A stretch of DNA of 64,000 nt from Planctomycetaceae bacterium (GTDB lineage: Bacteria; Planctomycetota; Planctomycetia; Planctomycetales; Planctomycetaceae): NCBI GenBank assembly GCA_019636285.1, contig JAHBXV010000002.1:124001-188000 (forward strand), given 5' to 3'. Numbering within the stretch: position 1 is the stretch's first letter; each line of letters opens with the position of its first letter. Positions 51,417 to 59,363 of this stretch are shown one piece after another. The position numbers and the translations under genes were made by a program. Under the pieces are notes generated by a model. The model searched no databases and was not told where the DNA came from. It saw only the letters and a program-made list of their open reading frames with translations.

Positions 51417-53228
51417 GTGACGATCGTGAAGGACAGCCCCGTGGCGACAGCAAGCCTCCCCGTGACCGCGACAAAAGCCATTCCCCTCAACGGAGCGGAG
51501 ATTTTTGTACGCTCGCTGGTCAAGCAGGGGGTGGACCTGATGTTCGCCTACCCGGGCGGATGCAGTATGCCGCTGCACCAGTCGCTGACGTTCCACAAGG
51601 ACGAAATCCGCACGATTCTGCCGCGACACGAGCAGGGCGGTGGGTTCGCCGCTCAGGGCGTCGCGCGGACCACCGGCAAGGTGGGCGTCTGCATGGGAAC
51701 CAGCGGTCCCGGCGCGACCAATCTGGTGACGGCGATCGCCGATGCCAAGATGGATAGCGTGCCGATGGTCGCCATCACCGGCCAGGTGCCGACGACCGTC
51801 ATTGGCACCGATGCGTTCCAGGAAACGCCAATCATCGAGATCTGTCGGGCGATCACCAAGCATCACTACCTGGTGACCGACGTCCGCGACATTCCGCGCA
51901 TCGTGAAGGAAGCTTTCTACATCGCCGGCACCGGTCGTCCCGGCCCGGTCCTCATCGACGTGCCGAAGAACGTGCAACTGACCGTGGTCGAGGAAGAGCC
52001 CGACTACGATCCGCCGATGAATCTGCCGGGCTATCATCCGGAAGTGCGCCGGGCGCATCCCTCGCAGATTCGCGACATCCTGGCCGCGATTCGCGAATCG
52101 AAGAAGCCGATTTTCTACGTCGGCGGGGGCGTCATTCAGGCCGACGCGGCCGAGGAATTCACGAAGTTTGCCCGCAAGACGGGAATCCCGGTGACGACGA
52201 CGGTCATGGGCATCGGTGCATTTCCTGGCGACGATCCGCAGTCGCTGCACATGCTGGGGATGCACGGCACCGTCTACTCGAACTACGCCGTGAACGATTC
52301 CGACCTGCTCATCGCGCTCGGCGTCCGCTTCGACGACCGCGTGACGGGCAAGCTCGACGAGTTCGCCAAGCACGGCAAGATCGTCCACGTCGATATCGAC
52401 GCTTCGGAACTGCACAAGAACAAGAAGGCCCACATTCCCGTGGTCGCCAACGTGAAGGAAGTCTTACAGGGCCTCAACGCGATGATCGCCGACGAGGACG
52501 TGCCGGAACTCTCCGAGTGGTGGAAGACCATCAACGCCTGGCGCGACAAGTTCCCGCTGTCGTACAAAGACGCGGGCGATCTGATTCTGCCGCAATATGC
52601 CATCGAAGAATTGTGGAAGCAGACGAAAGAACGTCACCCGTACGTGTGCGTCGGCGTGGGTCAGCACCAGATGTGGGGCGCTCAGTTCTTCAAGTTCGAG
52701 AAGCCCCGCCACTGGCTGAGCAGTTCGGGCCTGGGGACGATGGGCTTCGGTCTGCCGGCCGCCATGGGGGTCGCCGCTCAGCACCCGAACGACCTCGTCA
52801 TCGATATCGACGGCGACGGCTGCATGCTGATGAATGTCCAGGAACTGGCGACGCTCAAGTGCGAAAAGCTGCCGGTCAAGATCCTGCTCATCAACAACCA
52901 GCACCTGGGGATGGTGGTGCAGTGGGAAGACCGTTTCCACGATGGCAACCGCGCTCACACTTACCTGGGACCGATCGATCACCCCGAATGGTCGGGTGCC
53001 GGCGAGGGCGGGCACTACGAAGAAACCTATCCGAACTTCGTGCAGGTGGCGCGAGGCTTCGGCGTCGAGGCGAAGCAGGTTCGCCGCAAGCAGGATCTGC
53101 CAGCCGCCATCGCCGAAATGATCGCCCACGACGGCCCGTTCCTTCTGGACGTCATCACCCCCTACCAGGAACACGTGCTTCCGATGATCCCCAGCGGCAA
53201 GACCGTGAAGGAAATCATTGTGGAGTAG
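51417..53228 (+). CDS. ilvB: Acetolactate synthase large subunit
   Basis: The 603-residue thiamine-diphosphate enzyme condenses pyruvate into acetolactate (or with 2-ketobutyrate) in branched-chain amino acid synthesis. It has the catalytic Glu E72 (RHEQGGG), the TPP motif GDGCMLMN...NN, an FAD-site segment ([10 protein letters not shown]) and the C-terminal [21 protein letters not shown]. The start is a GTG, since an in-frame stop lies at 51366 and no ATG intervenes. No regulatory small subunit (ilvN/H) or ilvC is adjacent. A GTGTGCCACTGGC repeat follows 34 bases after the stop. Confidence 0.95.
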   Translation: MTIVKDSPVATASLPVTATKAIPLNGAEIFVRSLVKQGVDLMFAYPGGCSMPLHQSLTFHKDEIRTILPRHEQGGGFAAQGVARTTGKVGVCMGTSGPGATNLVTAIADAKMDSVPMVAITGQVPTTVIGTDAFQETPIIEICRAITKHHYLVTDVRDIPRIVKEAFYIAGTGRPGPVLIDVPKNVQLTVVEEEPDYDPPMNLPGYHPEVRRAHPSQIRDILAAIRESKKPIFYVGGGVIQADAAEEFTKFARKTGIPVTTTVMGIGAFPGDDPQSLHMLGMHGTVYSNYAVNDSDLLIALGVRFDDRVTGKLDEFAKHGKIVHVDIDASELHKNKKAHIPVVANVKEVLQGLNAMIADEDVPELSEWWKTINAWRDKFPLSYKDAGDLILPQYAIEELWKQTKERHPYVCVGVGQHQMWGAQFFKFEKPRHWLSSSGLGTMGFGLPAAMGVAAQHPNDLVIDIDGDGCMLMNVQELATLKCEKLPVKILLINNQHLGMVVQWEDRFHDGNRAHTYLGPIDHPEWSGAGEGGHYEETYPNFVQVARGFGVEAKQVRRKQDLPAAIAEMIAHDGPFLLDVITPYQEHVLPMIPSGKTVKEIIVE

Positions 53229-53262
53229 CGGAAAGCGGAGAGTGCGTAACGGCTCGATGTTC

Positions 53263-53292
53263 GTGTGCCACTGGCTTCGCCAGTGTGCCTTA
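53263..53292. repeat. GTGTGCCACTGGC hairpin repeat, second locus
   Basis: GTGTGCCACTGGC-TTC-GCCAGTG forms a perfect hairpin and matches both arms of the inverted pair at 12922-12998 with one or two changes. It lies between ilvB and the Uma2 gene. Confidence 0.85.
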
Positions 53293-53340
53293 AATAGCGT
53301 ACGAGCAGAAAGCCAGAGAGCTATTCCTGTTGAAACGAAG

Positions 53341-53904
53341 ATGTCAGCGGGCTCGCCGTCACCGACTTTGACCGCGGAAGAGTTCTTCGCGGACGAATCG
53401 TCGGGAGCCTGGAGCGAACTGGTGCGGGGCAGGGTCGTGACTCTGTGCCCGCCCGGCGCACAACATGGTGCGATTTGCACGAACGTCGTCTATGAGTTGA
53501 TGTCGTTTCTTGAGGAACACGCGCTGGGGCGAGGAATCTGCAACAACTGCGGTGTCATCACCGAGCGCGATCCAGATACAGTTCGTGGCCCGGACATCGC
53601 TTACTATTCGTTCGATCGCATCCCGCCGGGCCCAGCGCCAACTGGGTACCCGACAGTTTCGCCAGATCTGATCTTCGAAGTCCTTTCGACCAACGACTCC
53701 ACTCGAGAAATGACGGTAAAGGTCGGCGAGTATCTGGCAACTGGCGTTCGGGCCGTTGTTCTCGTCAACCCAGAGCGGTCGACGGTCACGATTTACCGCC
53801 CCGATGACGAGCGTCCCGTCACCATGCTGCGCGGCGAAGAGACGTTCTCGGTACCGGAAATCCTTCCTGGTTGGGAACTGCCTGTCTCACGGTTTTTTGA
53901 ATAA
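53341..53904 (+). CDS. Uma2-family endonuclease-like protein
   Basis: The 187-residue protein has the Uma2 (DUF820) layout: an N-terminal TAEEFFADE...GAWSELVRGRVV, PDIAYYS and SPDLIFEVLS strands that carry the PD-(D/E)xK acidic residues, then KVGEYLATGVRAVVLVNPE with the catalytic-type Lys. The family is very expanded in Planctomycetes and Cyanobacteria; real function is unclear. The ATG at 53341 is chosen because upstream codons run through the repeat. No neighbouring toxin/antitoxin or methylase gene is present. Confidence 0.9.
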   Translation: MSAGSPSPTLTAEEFFADESSGAWSELVRGRVVTLCPPGAQHGAICTNVVYELMSFLEEHALGRGICNNCGVITERDPDTVRGPDIAYYSFDRIPPGPAPTGYPTVSPDLIFEVLSTNDSTREMTVKVGEYLATGVRAVVLVNPERSTVTIYRPDDERPVTMLRGEETFSVPEILPGWELPVSRFFE

Positions 53905-53933
53905 CAAACCGCACCTCGAAAAAAACGCGCCCC

Positions 53934-53959
53934 ATAGCCGCGACCCAACGGGGAGCGCT
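53934..53959 (+). repeat. 26-bp intergenic repeat, copy 3
   Basis: The copy reads ATAGCCGCGACCC...GGGGAGCGCT. It lies between the convergent Uma2 and prfB genes, in the same orientation as the other copies. Confidence 0.9.
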
Positions 53960-53996
53960 CTTCTCGCGGGTTCGACGCCGTGCCCCCTCCTTGTAA

Positions 53997-55110
53997 TCAG
54001 TCCTGATTCCCCAGCGCCCAGCGCAGGTACGCTTCAATAAACGGGTCGAGCTTGCCATCCAGGACGGTTTGCGGCGTTCCCGTTTTGTAGCCGCTACGGT
54101 TGTCCTTCACGTAGCTTTCCGGGTGGATGACATAGCTGCGAATGGTTTCGCCGCCGAAGCCGATCCGTGACTTCTGACCCCGCTTGGCCGCATCCTCGGC
54201 TTCGCGGCGGTCGGACTCGATCTGGTACAGCTTGGCGACCAGCATTTTGCGGGCGGCCGCCCGGTTCTTGTGCTGACTGCGTTCGTTCTGACATTGCACG
54301 ACGACGTTCGTCGCCAGGTGCGTCAGCCGAATCGCCGACGATGTCTTGTTGACGTGCTGACCCCCGGCCCCGCTCGACCGGAAGATGTCCTCGCGAACGT
54401 CCTTGTCCCAGTCGATGTCGACCTCGAAGTCATCGGCCAGTTCCGGCGTGACATCGACCGCGGCGAATGATGTCTGGCGTCGACCCGCCGCATCGAACGG
54501 ACTGATGCGGATCAGTCGGTGGTTGCCGGTCTCCCCTTTGAGCTGTCCGTACACGTACGGCCCGCGAATGCAGAGAACCGCGTTGCGGATCCCCGCTTCT
54601 TCCGCCTCGGACATTTCAAGGAGTTCGGTCTCGAAGCCGCGATCTTCGGCCCACCGCTGATACATGCGCAGCAGCATGGCGGCCCAGTCCGAGGCGTCGG
54701 TCCCGCCTTCACCGGCCTGAATTTCGACATACGCCCCGAAAGCATCTTCGGGACGAGCCATCATCGCCTGCAATTCGACCTCGGCGAACTGCTGTTCCAG
54801 CGAACCGATGGTGCTGCGGATCTCCTCTTCGCTCTCGCCGGAATCGTCTTCTTCGGCCAGTTCCAGGAGCGCGCCCAGATCATCCGCGCCGGCGATCAGC
54901 TCATTCAGCGGCTTGAGCCCCAGGTTGAGCTGACGGAGTTCGGTCACCAGAACCTGGGCTTTGTCCTGGTGATCCCAGAAGCCAGATGCTCCCATCTGGT
55001 CGTTGATCGCGGCTGCCCTTTGCGACTTGGTTTCCCAGTCAAAGAGAGTCTCGCAGATGGAGGATGCGCTCAATCAACTGTTGGGTTTTGTCGCGAAGTT
55101 CCTGATCCAT
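53997..55110 (-). CDS. prfB: Peptide chain release factor 2, with programmed +1 frameshift
   Basis: RF2 ends translation at UGA and UAA. The catalytic GGQ lies in [14 protein letters not shown], and the stop-codon recognition tripeptide is SPF (ISPFDAAG), as in RF2. The reading frame is in two parts: 23 codons from an ATG at 55110 (MDQELRD...LRDSL) up to an in-frame TGA at 55041, then a +1 shift continuing [11 protein letters not shown]... to the stop at 53997, 370 residues in total. The shift site CTT TGA C is the classical autoregulatory one. The E. coli-like AGGGGG stimulator upstream is absent. Confidence 0.95.
55038..55044 (-). promoter_or_regulatory. RF2 programmed +1 frameshift site CTTTGAC
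   Basis: On the minus strand CTT (Leu) is followed by in-frame TGA and C. When RF2 is scarce, ribosomes slip to TTT-GAC and continue, restoring RF2 production. The upstream bases (CTGCGAGACTCT) contain only a weak Shine-Dalgarno-like stretch. Confidence 0.93.
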
Positions 55111-55220
55111 GACTACCTGTCAATCCAAAGTCGCCTGCACGGCCGTACGCCGTGCGAAAACATCAATCCGCCATTGTACCCGGGGCACCAGGGATTTCGA
55201 CCGCTGGTCTCGCAGGTTTT

Positions 55221-55246
55221 TTAGCCGCGACCCAACGGGGAGCGCT
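55221..55246 (+). repeat. 26-bp intergenic repeat, copy 4
   Basis: It is identical over 26 bases to copy 2. It lies between the prfB start and the pepP stop. Confidence 0.92.
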
Positions 55247-55297
55247 GCCCTGAATCTCTCCTTCACCCCCTCCCCGCGTCTCCCCTTCCTCTCTCAC

Positions 55298-55332
55298 CAA
55301 CCACCACCCACCACCCACCAACCACTAACCAC
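55298..55332. repeat. ACCACC tract at the pepP 3' end (G-rich on the minus strand)
   Basis: Units of ACCACCC/ACCAACC run into the pepP stop codon. On the minus (coding) strand the tract reads as repeated GGTGGT/GGGTGG, with many GG/GGG runs in close spacing. Confidence 0.75.
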
Positions 55333-56617
55333 CTCCCCTCATCAGCCGTTCAATCTCCTCCGGTTCGATCGGGATGTCTGCCATCAGGTCGATCGGATCG
55401 CCTTCGGTGACGAGGATGTCATTCTCGAGCCGGATTCCGAACTTCTCCTCGGCGATGTAGATCGCCGGTTCGCACGTCAGGATGTTTCCCGGTTGCAACG
55501 GTTGGGAATTCAAACCGACGTCGTGGACGTCGAGCCCCAGGTGATGCGCGACGCCATGCATGTAGTACTTCTTGAACAACGGCGCCTCGGGATCCTGCGC
55601 GGCGACCTCCTCTTTAGAGAGAAGCCCGAGTTCGATCAGCTCAGCTTCGATCAGCTCCTGCGACAGCCTGCGGAGTTCCTGCAAGTAAATACCTGGCCGC
55701 ATGGCCTGAGCCGTGGCTCGGAAAGTGCGAAGAACCGCGCGATAGACGTCTCTCTGACGAGCGGTGAATCGACCGCTCACGGGGACGGTCCGGGTCAGGT
55801 CGGACATATACTGACCGTAGCCCGCCGCCACGTCCATCAGCACCAGTTCCCCGTCGCGGCATTCCTGATCGTTGCTGTTGTAGTGCAGGATGCAGTTGTT
55901 TTCGCCAGAACAGATAATAGGGGGGTAGGCGAACACGGCTTTCCGCGAAATGAACTCATGGGCCAGTTCCGCTTCGATTTCGGCTTCGTTGACGCCCGGC
56001 TGGATGACATCCAGCGTTCGCAGAAAGCCATCGCGGGTGATCGCGCAGGCCTGGCGGATGACCTCGATCTCGCCCGGCGTCTTGACGGCCCGCAGTGGAT
56101 GCATGAGCGGAGCGAGGCGCTCAAAGCGGTGCAGGGGATACCGCTGCCGCAGGTCGTGAATGAATCGCAGATCGCGCGACGGAACGTCCAGGTTGGCCGA
56201 AAGATGTTCGTTGGTGTTCAGCCAGACTGAATCCGCTTCACACATGAGGCGATGCAACACGCTGGGCAATTCGGAGAGCCATTTGACCTGCGTGATCCCC
56301 GAGCGCTCCCGCGCCTGGTCGCGTGACAGTTTATATCCATCCCAGATGCGCAGGTGCTCGTTCGGCTCGCGGAGGAACAGGATCTCACGTTGCTTGTCAT
56401 CGAAGGCGGTTGGAAATAAGAGGAGGACGGACTCCTCCTGGTTAATCCCGGAAAGATGGAAAAGATCGGCGTTCTGGTGGAAGCCCATGGTTCCATCGGC
56501 GTTGGTGGGCAGAACGTCGTTGGAGTTCAGGATCGCCAGCGCCCCGGCCGGCAGGCGCGACGTGAGTCGCTGGCGGTGCAGGACGAACATTTCGGCCGGG
56601 AGCGGAATCGTTTTCAA
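55325..56617 (-). CDS. pepP: Xaa-Pro aminopeptidase
   Basis: The 430-residue M24 metallopeptidase removes N-terminal residues before proline. Residues 1-150 form the AMP_N domain. The pita-bread catalytic domain carries the two-metal ligands: Asp in VLMDVAAGYG and in MSDLTRT, His in HGVAHHLGLDVHD, Glu in LTCEPAIYI and Glu in IRLENDILV. The start is a TTG at 56617; the sequence from MFVLHRQRL onward is family-like, so a slightly later start is possible. It is cytoplasmic and lies downstream of no obvious operon partner. Confidence 0.94.
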   Translation of the reverse strand: MKTIPLPAEMFVLHRQRLTSRLPAGALAILNSNDVLPTNADGTMGFHQNADLFHLSGINQEESVLLLFPTAFDDKQREILFLREPNEHLRIWDGYKLSRDQARERSGITQVKWLSELPSVLHRLMCEADSVWLNTNEHLSANLDVPSRDLRFIHDLRQRYPLHRFERLAPLMHPLRAVKTPGEIEVIRQACAITRDGFLRTLDVIQPGVNEAEIEAELAHEFISRKAVFAYPPIICSGENNCILHYNSNDQECRDGELVLMDVAAGYGQYMSDLTRTVPVSGRFTARQRDVYRAVLRTFRATAQAMRPGIYLQELRRLSQELIEAELIELGLLSKEEVAAQDPEAPLFKKYYMHGVAHHLGLDVHDVGLNSQPLQPGNILTCEPAIYIAEEKFGIRLENDILVTEGDPIDLMADIPIEPEEIERLMRGGG

Positions 56618-56995
56618 AATGGTTTTCCCATCAATCAGAGGGTTGCATGCGTGCGAAGAGCTTTCGGCTGGGCCTGGGTGCGAGATCTGGTTGCGTGGCT
56701 CAAGTGTTTATCAAAAATAGGGTTACGGGTTTTTGGCGGTGTCGCGAGGGTGTGGCCAAACCATGGCTGGTGTCAATTTCGCCACAATCGTTCCAGGCGA
56801 TTCTCCATGAACGGACGACAAAACCGGAAAAATCGTGAAAGTCTGCCGCCGCAACTCTCGATACAGAAGGTGTGGGGTATTTCCCGCGCTGCTTATTCGA
56901 TGGAGTTGGCCAGGACGAAGCGGGCGTGACTGGCACGTTCGCGGTTGTCACATCCAGGATCGGACGCCCCGGCAGGTGTATCCGGAGAGGTTTCC
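56618..56995. other. Divergent intergenic region without a gene
   Basis: This 378-base region lies between pepP (minus) and the Cys/His-rich secreted protein (plus). It is somewhat AT-richer. No repeat family member or convincing small gene was found. Confidence 0.5.
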
Positions 56996-57580
56996 ATGCT
57001 CAAGTCAGGCTCGCTGCTGAAGCGACTCACACTGCTCGTGGGGATCGGACTCATGACCAGCGCGAACAGCGGCTGCGTTTTGTGGGCCGACTGGCTTCAA
57101 TTGGAATTCCTGGCGGGCGGGTTCTTCGGAACCACCCCGCTGATTCCGGTCAGCCCCTACTATAGCGAGCTGATCGAAGAGACCTACAAACGGGAAGAGC
57201 GGTACGACAAGGTGCCGATTCTCGACCCGGTGGAAGGGGAGCATGCTCCTCTGTTCTGCCAGGATCCGCCAAGCCCGGATGAAGTGATGACCGCGCTCCC
57301 GAACGAAACCTCGGGCGGCCTGGCGTTCTTCGCGGAAACGACTCGCAACAACGTCCGAATGGTCGTCGAACCGATCGTCGACCGCATCGACGAATGTCGG
57401 TTCTATCCGATGGTCGGACCGGCCCGCCTGCACCACTGCCACTACAAGTGCACGGTCTACTACGACAAGATCATCCGTTCCGACTGGCCGGTGCCGTTCC
57501 GCCACGAAGACGAAACGGTGCAGGTCGTCTATATCGACCACGATCACCTGATCCGCTGTGCCGGACCCGCGTCGAAGTAG
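56996..57580 (+). CDS. Exported Cys/His-rich protein of unknown function
   Basis: The 194-residue protein has a signal peptide (LLKRLTLLVGIGLMTSANSGC); the Cys may be a lipidation site although the box is weak. The mature part contains a PYYSELIEETYKREERYDKVP segment and a conserved-looking cluster CRFYP...HHCHYKCTVYYDK with three Cys and three His, then a VYIDHDHLIRC strand. The spacing suggests metal binding or disulfides. A GGAGAGG site is five bases before the ATG, and a strong terminator follows. I do not recognise a characterised family. Confidence 0.8.
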   Translation: MLKSGSLLKRLTLLVGIGLMTSANSGCVLWADWLQLEFLAGGFFGTTPLIPVSPYYSELIEETYKREERYDKVPILDPVEGEHAPLFCQDPPSPDEVMTALPNETSGGLAFFAETTRNNVRMVVEPIVDRIDECRFYPMVGPARLHHCHYKCTVYYDKIIRSDWPVPFRHEDETVQVVYIDHDHLIRCAGPASK

Positions 57581-57616
57581 GACTGCGGCAGTTCGGGACT
57601 CAATGAGTTCACAAGA

Positions 57617-57657
57617 AAGGCTCGCTCTCCATTCGGAGGGCGAGCCTTTTCGTTTTT
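57617..57657 (+). terminator. Rho-independent terminator after the Cys/His-rich protein gene
   Basis: A 14-bp stem (AAGGCTCGCTCTCC / GGAGGGCGAGCCTT, one G-U wobble, ATTC loop) is followed by TTCGTTTTT. Confidence 0.92.
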
Positions 57658-57689
57658 CAAGCAGCGCCGAAGCCCGACCGTTTTCCGAC

Positions 57690-57735
57690 TTCAAGTCTCT
57701 CTCTGCGAACTCCGCGTCCTCTGCGGTCGACACTC
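57690..57735. repeat. CTCTCTGCGAACTCCGCG-type intergenic motif
   Basis: CTCTCTCTGCGAACTCCGCG followed by TCCTCTGCGGT resembles a degenerate repeat common in intergenic DNA of PVC bacteria. Only one copy is seen here. Confidence 0.4.
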
Positions 57736-57825
57736 CTTTCAGACGCGCACTGTGGAGATCGGGGAGAACGCAGAGTGTCGGCGAGTCCTTCGGAGAATGT
57801 TCCCCAGGCCCAGTCGTTCCGCGTG

Positions 57826-59301
57826 TCATCGAGCTTCGACGGCCCGCCCGACCGGTCGGATGCCGCGGCCCACGCGCTGAGTCAAGCTGTCGCCCAGTTC
57901 AACGCGGGCCGCTTCCGCGTGCTCCAGCAGTTTTGCGACGACGTCGGGGTGCTTGTCGGCCACGTTCGTCGTCTCCCCTGGATCGGCGGACAGGTCGAAC
58001 AGAGAGAGTCCGATCGACTCCACCTTGTAGCCATGGCGGCTGGCGATGCCGCGAATCCCCGATTCGGTGATCGACAACGGTTTCATGGTCTCCCAGTTGG
58101 CGGGCTTGCCGCCGCGACCCGGCGGGCCATTCACCGTCAGGTATTCATGCGGCAGGTGCAGCTTCCAGCGCCCGGATCGTACGGCCTGCAACTCGTTCCC
58201 CGCGTAGCAATAAAAGGCATCATGGGGTGAAACGGCATTCGCCTCGCCAAACACGACCGCCGCAATGTCCTTGCCATCGATCGGGTGCTGAGGAAGCGGA
58301 ACGTCCAGAAGCCCACAGACGGTCGGCAGCAGATCGATCGTGCTTACGAGTTCATCGCAAATGCGGCCGGCGGGAATTCGCCCCGGCCAGCGCATGAGGC
58401 ATGGCATTCGAATTCCCCCTTCGAAGGTGGTCAGCTTTCCTTCTCGTAGCGGCGTTGCCCGACCGGCATGCTCGCCGTACGAGAGAAAAGGGCCATTGTC
58501 CGACGTAAAGATGACCCAGGTGTTGTCCACGAGGTTGAGACGATCGAGTGCCGCGAGCAGTTCTCCGACGCCCCAATCGAGTTCCTCGATCACGTCGCAA
58601 TAAAGACCAGACGCGGATTTTCCGCGAAACCGGTCGGACGCGAAGATCGGCACATGCGGCATGATGTGGGGGAGGTACAGGAAGAATGGCTTCTCAGGGT
58701 CTGCTTCCAGAAACCGAATTGCCCGTTCCGTGATCCGACGCGTGAACTGCGATTGATCGGGGTCGCGCTCGACAATCTGTTCGCCATCGAACCAGGGGAG
58801 GGCGGGAATGTCGCGCACGACCGGGTGCAGCGGACCGTTGTCGTTGGAATACGGAAGCCCCGTGAACTCGTCGAAACCCTGCCGCGTCGGTAGCAGCGAG
58901 GGTTGCTGGCCGAGATGCCACTTTCCGAAACAGGCAGTGCGATAACCGCGCTGCCGAAAAACTTCCGCAATCGTGGTCTCGTCAGGATTTAGCCCGGTGG
59001 TGCTGGTGTGATTGAGCGCTCCAGCGAGCCCGACCCGGTTGGCATAACACCCCGTCATCAGGGCGGCACGCGACGCCGTGCAGACGGCTTGAGCCACGTA
59101 AAAACTGGTGAAGTTCGTCCCCTCTTTCGCCAGCCGTGCGAGATTCGGCGTCCGCACGCCTTTCGCCCCGTACGGTTCGATGTCCGCATAGCCTAGATCG
59201 TCCGCGAAAATGAGCAGGACATTCGGCGGGCGTTCACTGGCCGTCAGCGGGACGCAGAGTCCAAGGAGCCACACAAGTGAAACGGGCACGCAGTGTCGCA
59301 T
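57826..59301 (-). CDS. Exported arylsulfatase-family protein
   Basis: The 491-residue protein has a signal peptide (MRHCVPVSLVWLLGLCVPLTA). The sulfatase core shows metal ligands D34-D35 (FADDLGYADIEPYG), the formylglycine site C74-T-A-S-R78, and later FTSDNGPFLSYGEHAG with the Asp-Asn ligands. It hydrolyses sulfate esters, probably on polysaccharides. Formylglycine-generating enzyme is needed and must be encoded elsewhere. It is downstream of the BshC-like gene on the same strand, with a 62-base gap, so cotranscription is possible. Upstream in-frame codons were rejected because the signal peptide begins at 59301. Confidence 0.93.
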   Translation of the reverse strand: MRHCVPVSLVWLLGLCVPLTASERPPNVLLIFADDLGYADIEPYGAKGVRTPNLARLAKEGTNFTSFYVAQAVCTASRAALMTGCYANRVGLAGALNHTSTTGLNPDETTIAEVFRQRGYRTACFGKWHLGQQPSLLPTRQGFDEFTGLPYSNDNGPLHPVVRDIPALPWFDGEQIVERDPDQSQFTRRITERAIRFLEADPEKPFFLYLPHIMPHVPIFASDRFRGKSASGLYCDVIEELDWGVGELLAALDRLNLVDNTWVIFTSDNGPFLSYGEHAGRATPLREGKLTTFEGGIRMPCLMRWPGRIPAGRICDELVSTIDLLPTVCGLLDVPLPQHPIDGKDIAAVVFGEANAVSPHDAFYCYAGNELQAVRSGRWKLHLPHEYLTVNGPPGRGGKPANWETMKPLSITESGIRGIASRHGYKVESIGLSLFDLSADPGETTNVADKHPDVVAKLLEHAEAARVELGDSLTQRVGRGIRPVGRAVEAR

Positions 59302-59363
59302 CGATTGGGCCTTCGTTGCCGAATTCGAACAGAGGCATCGAACCGGCGACTCAGACTGCTCGC

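Noticed and set aside
53218-53340. Upstream extension of the Uma2 protein starting inside the ilvB end
   Set aside because: It would translate the GTGTGCCACTGGC hairpin repeat; family similarity begins at the ATG at 53341.
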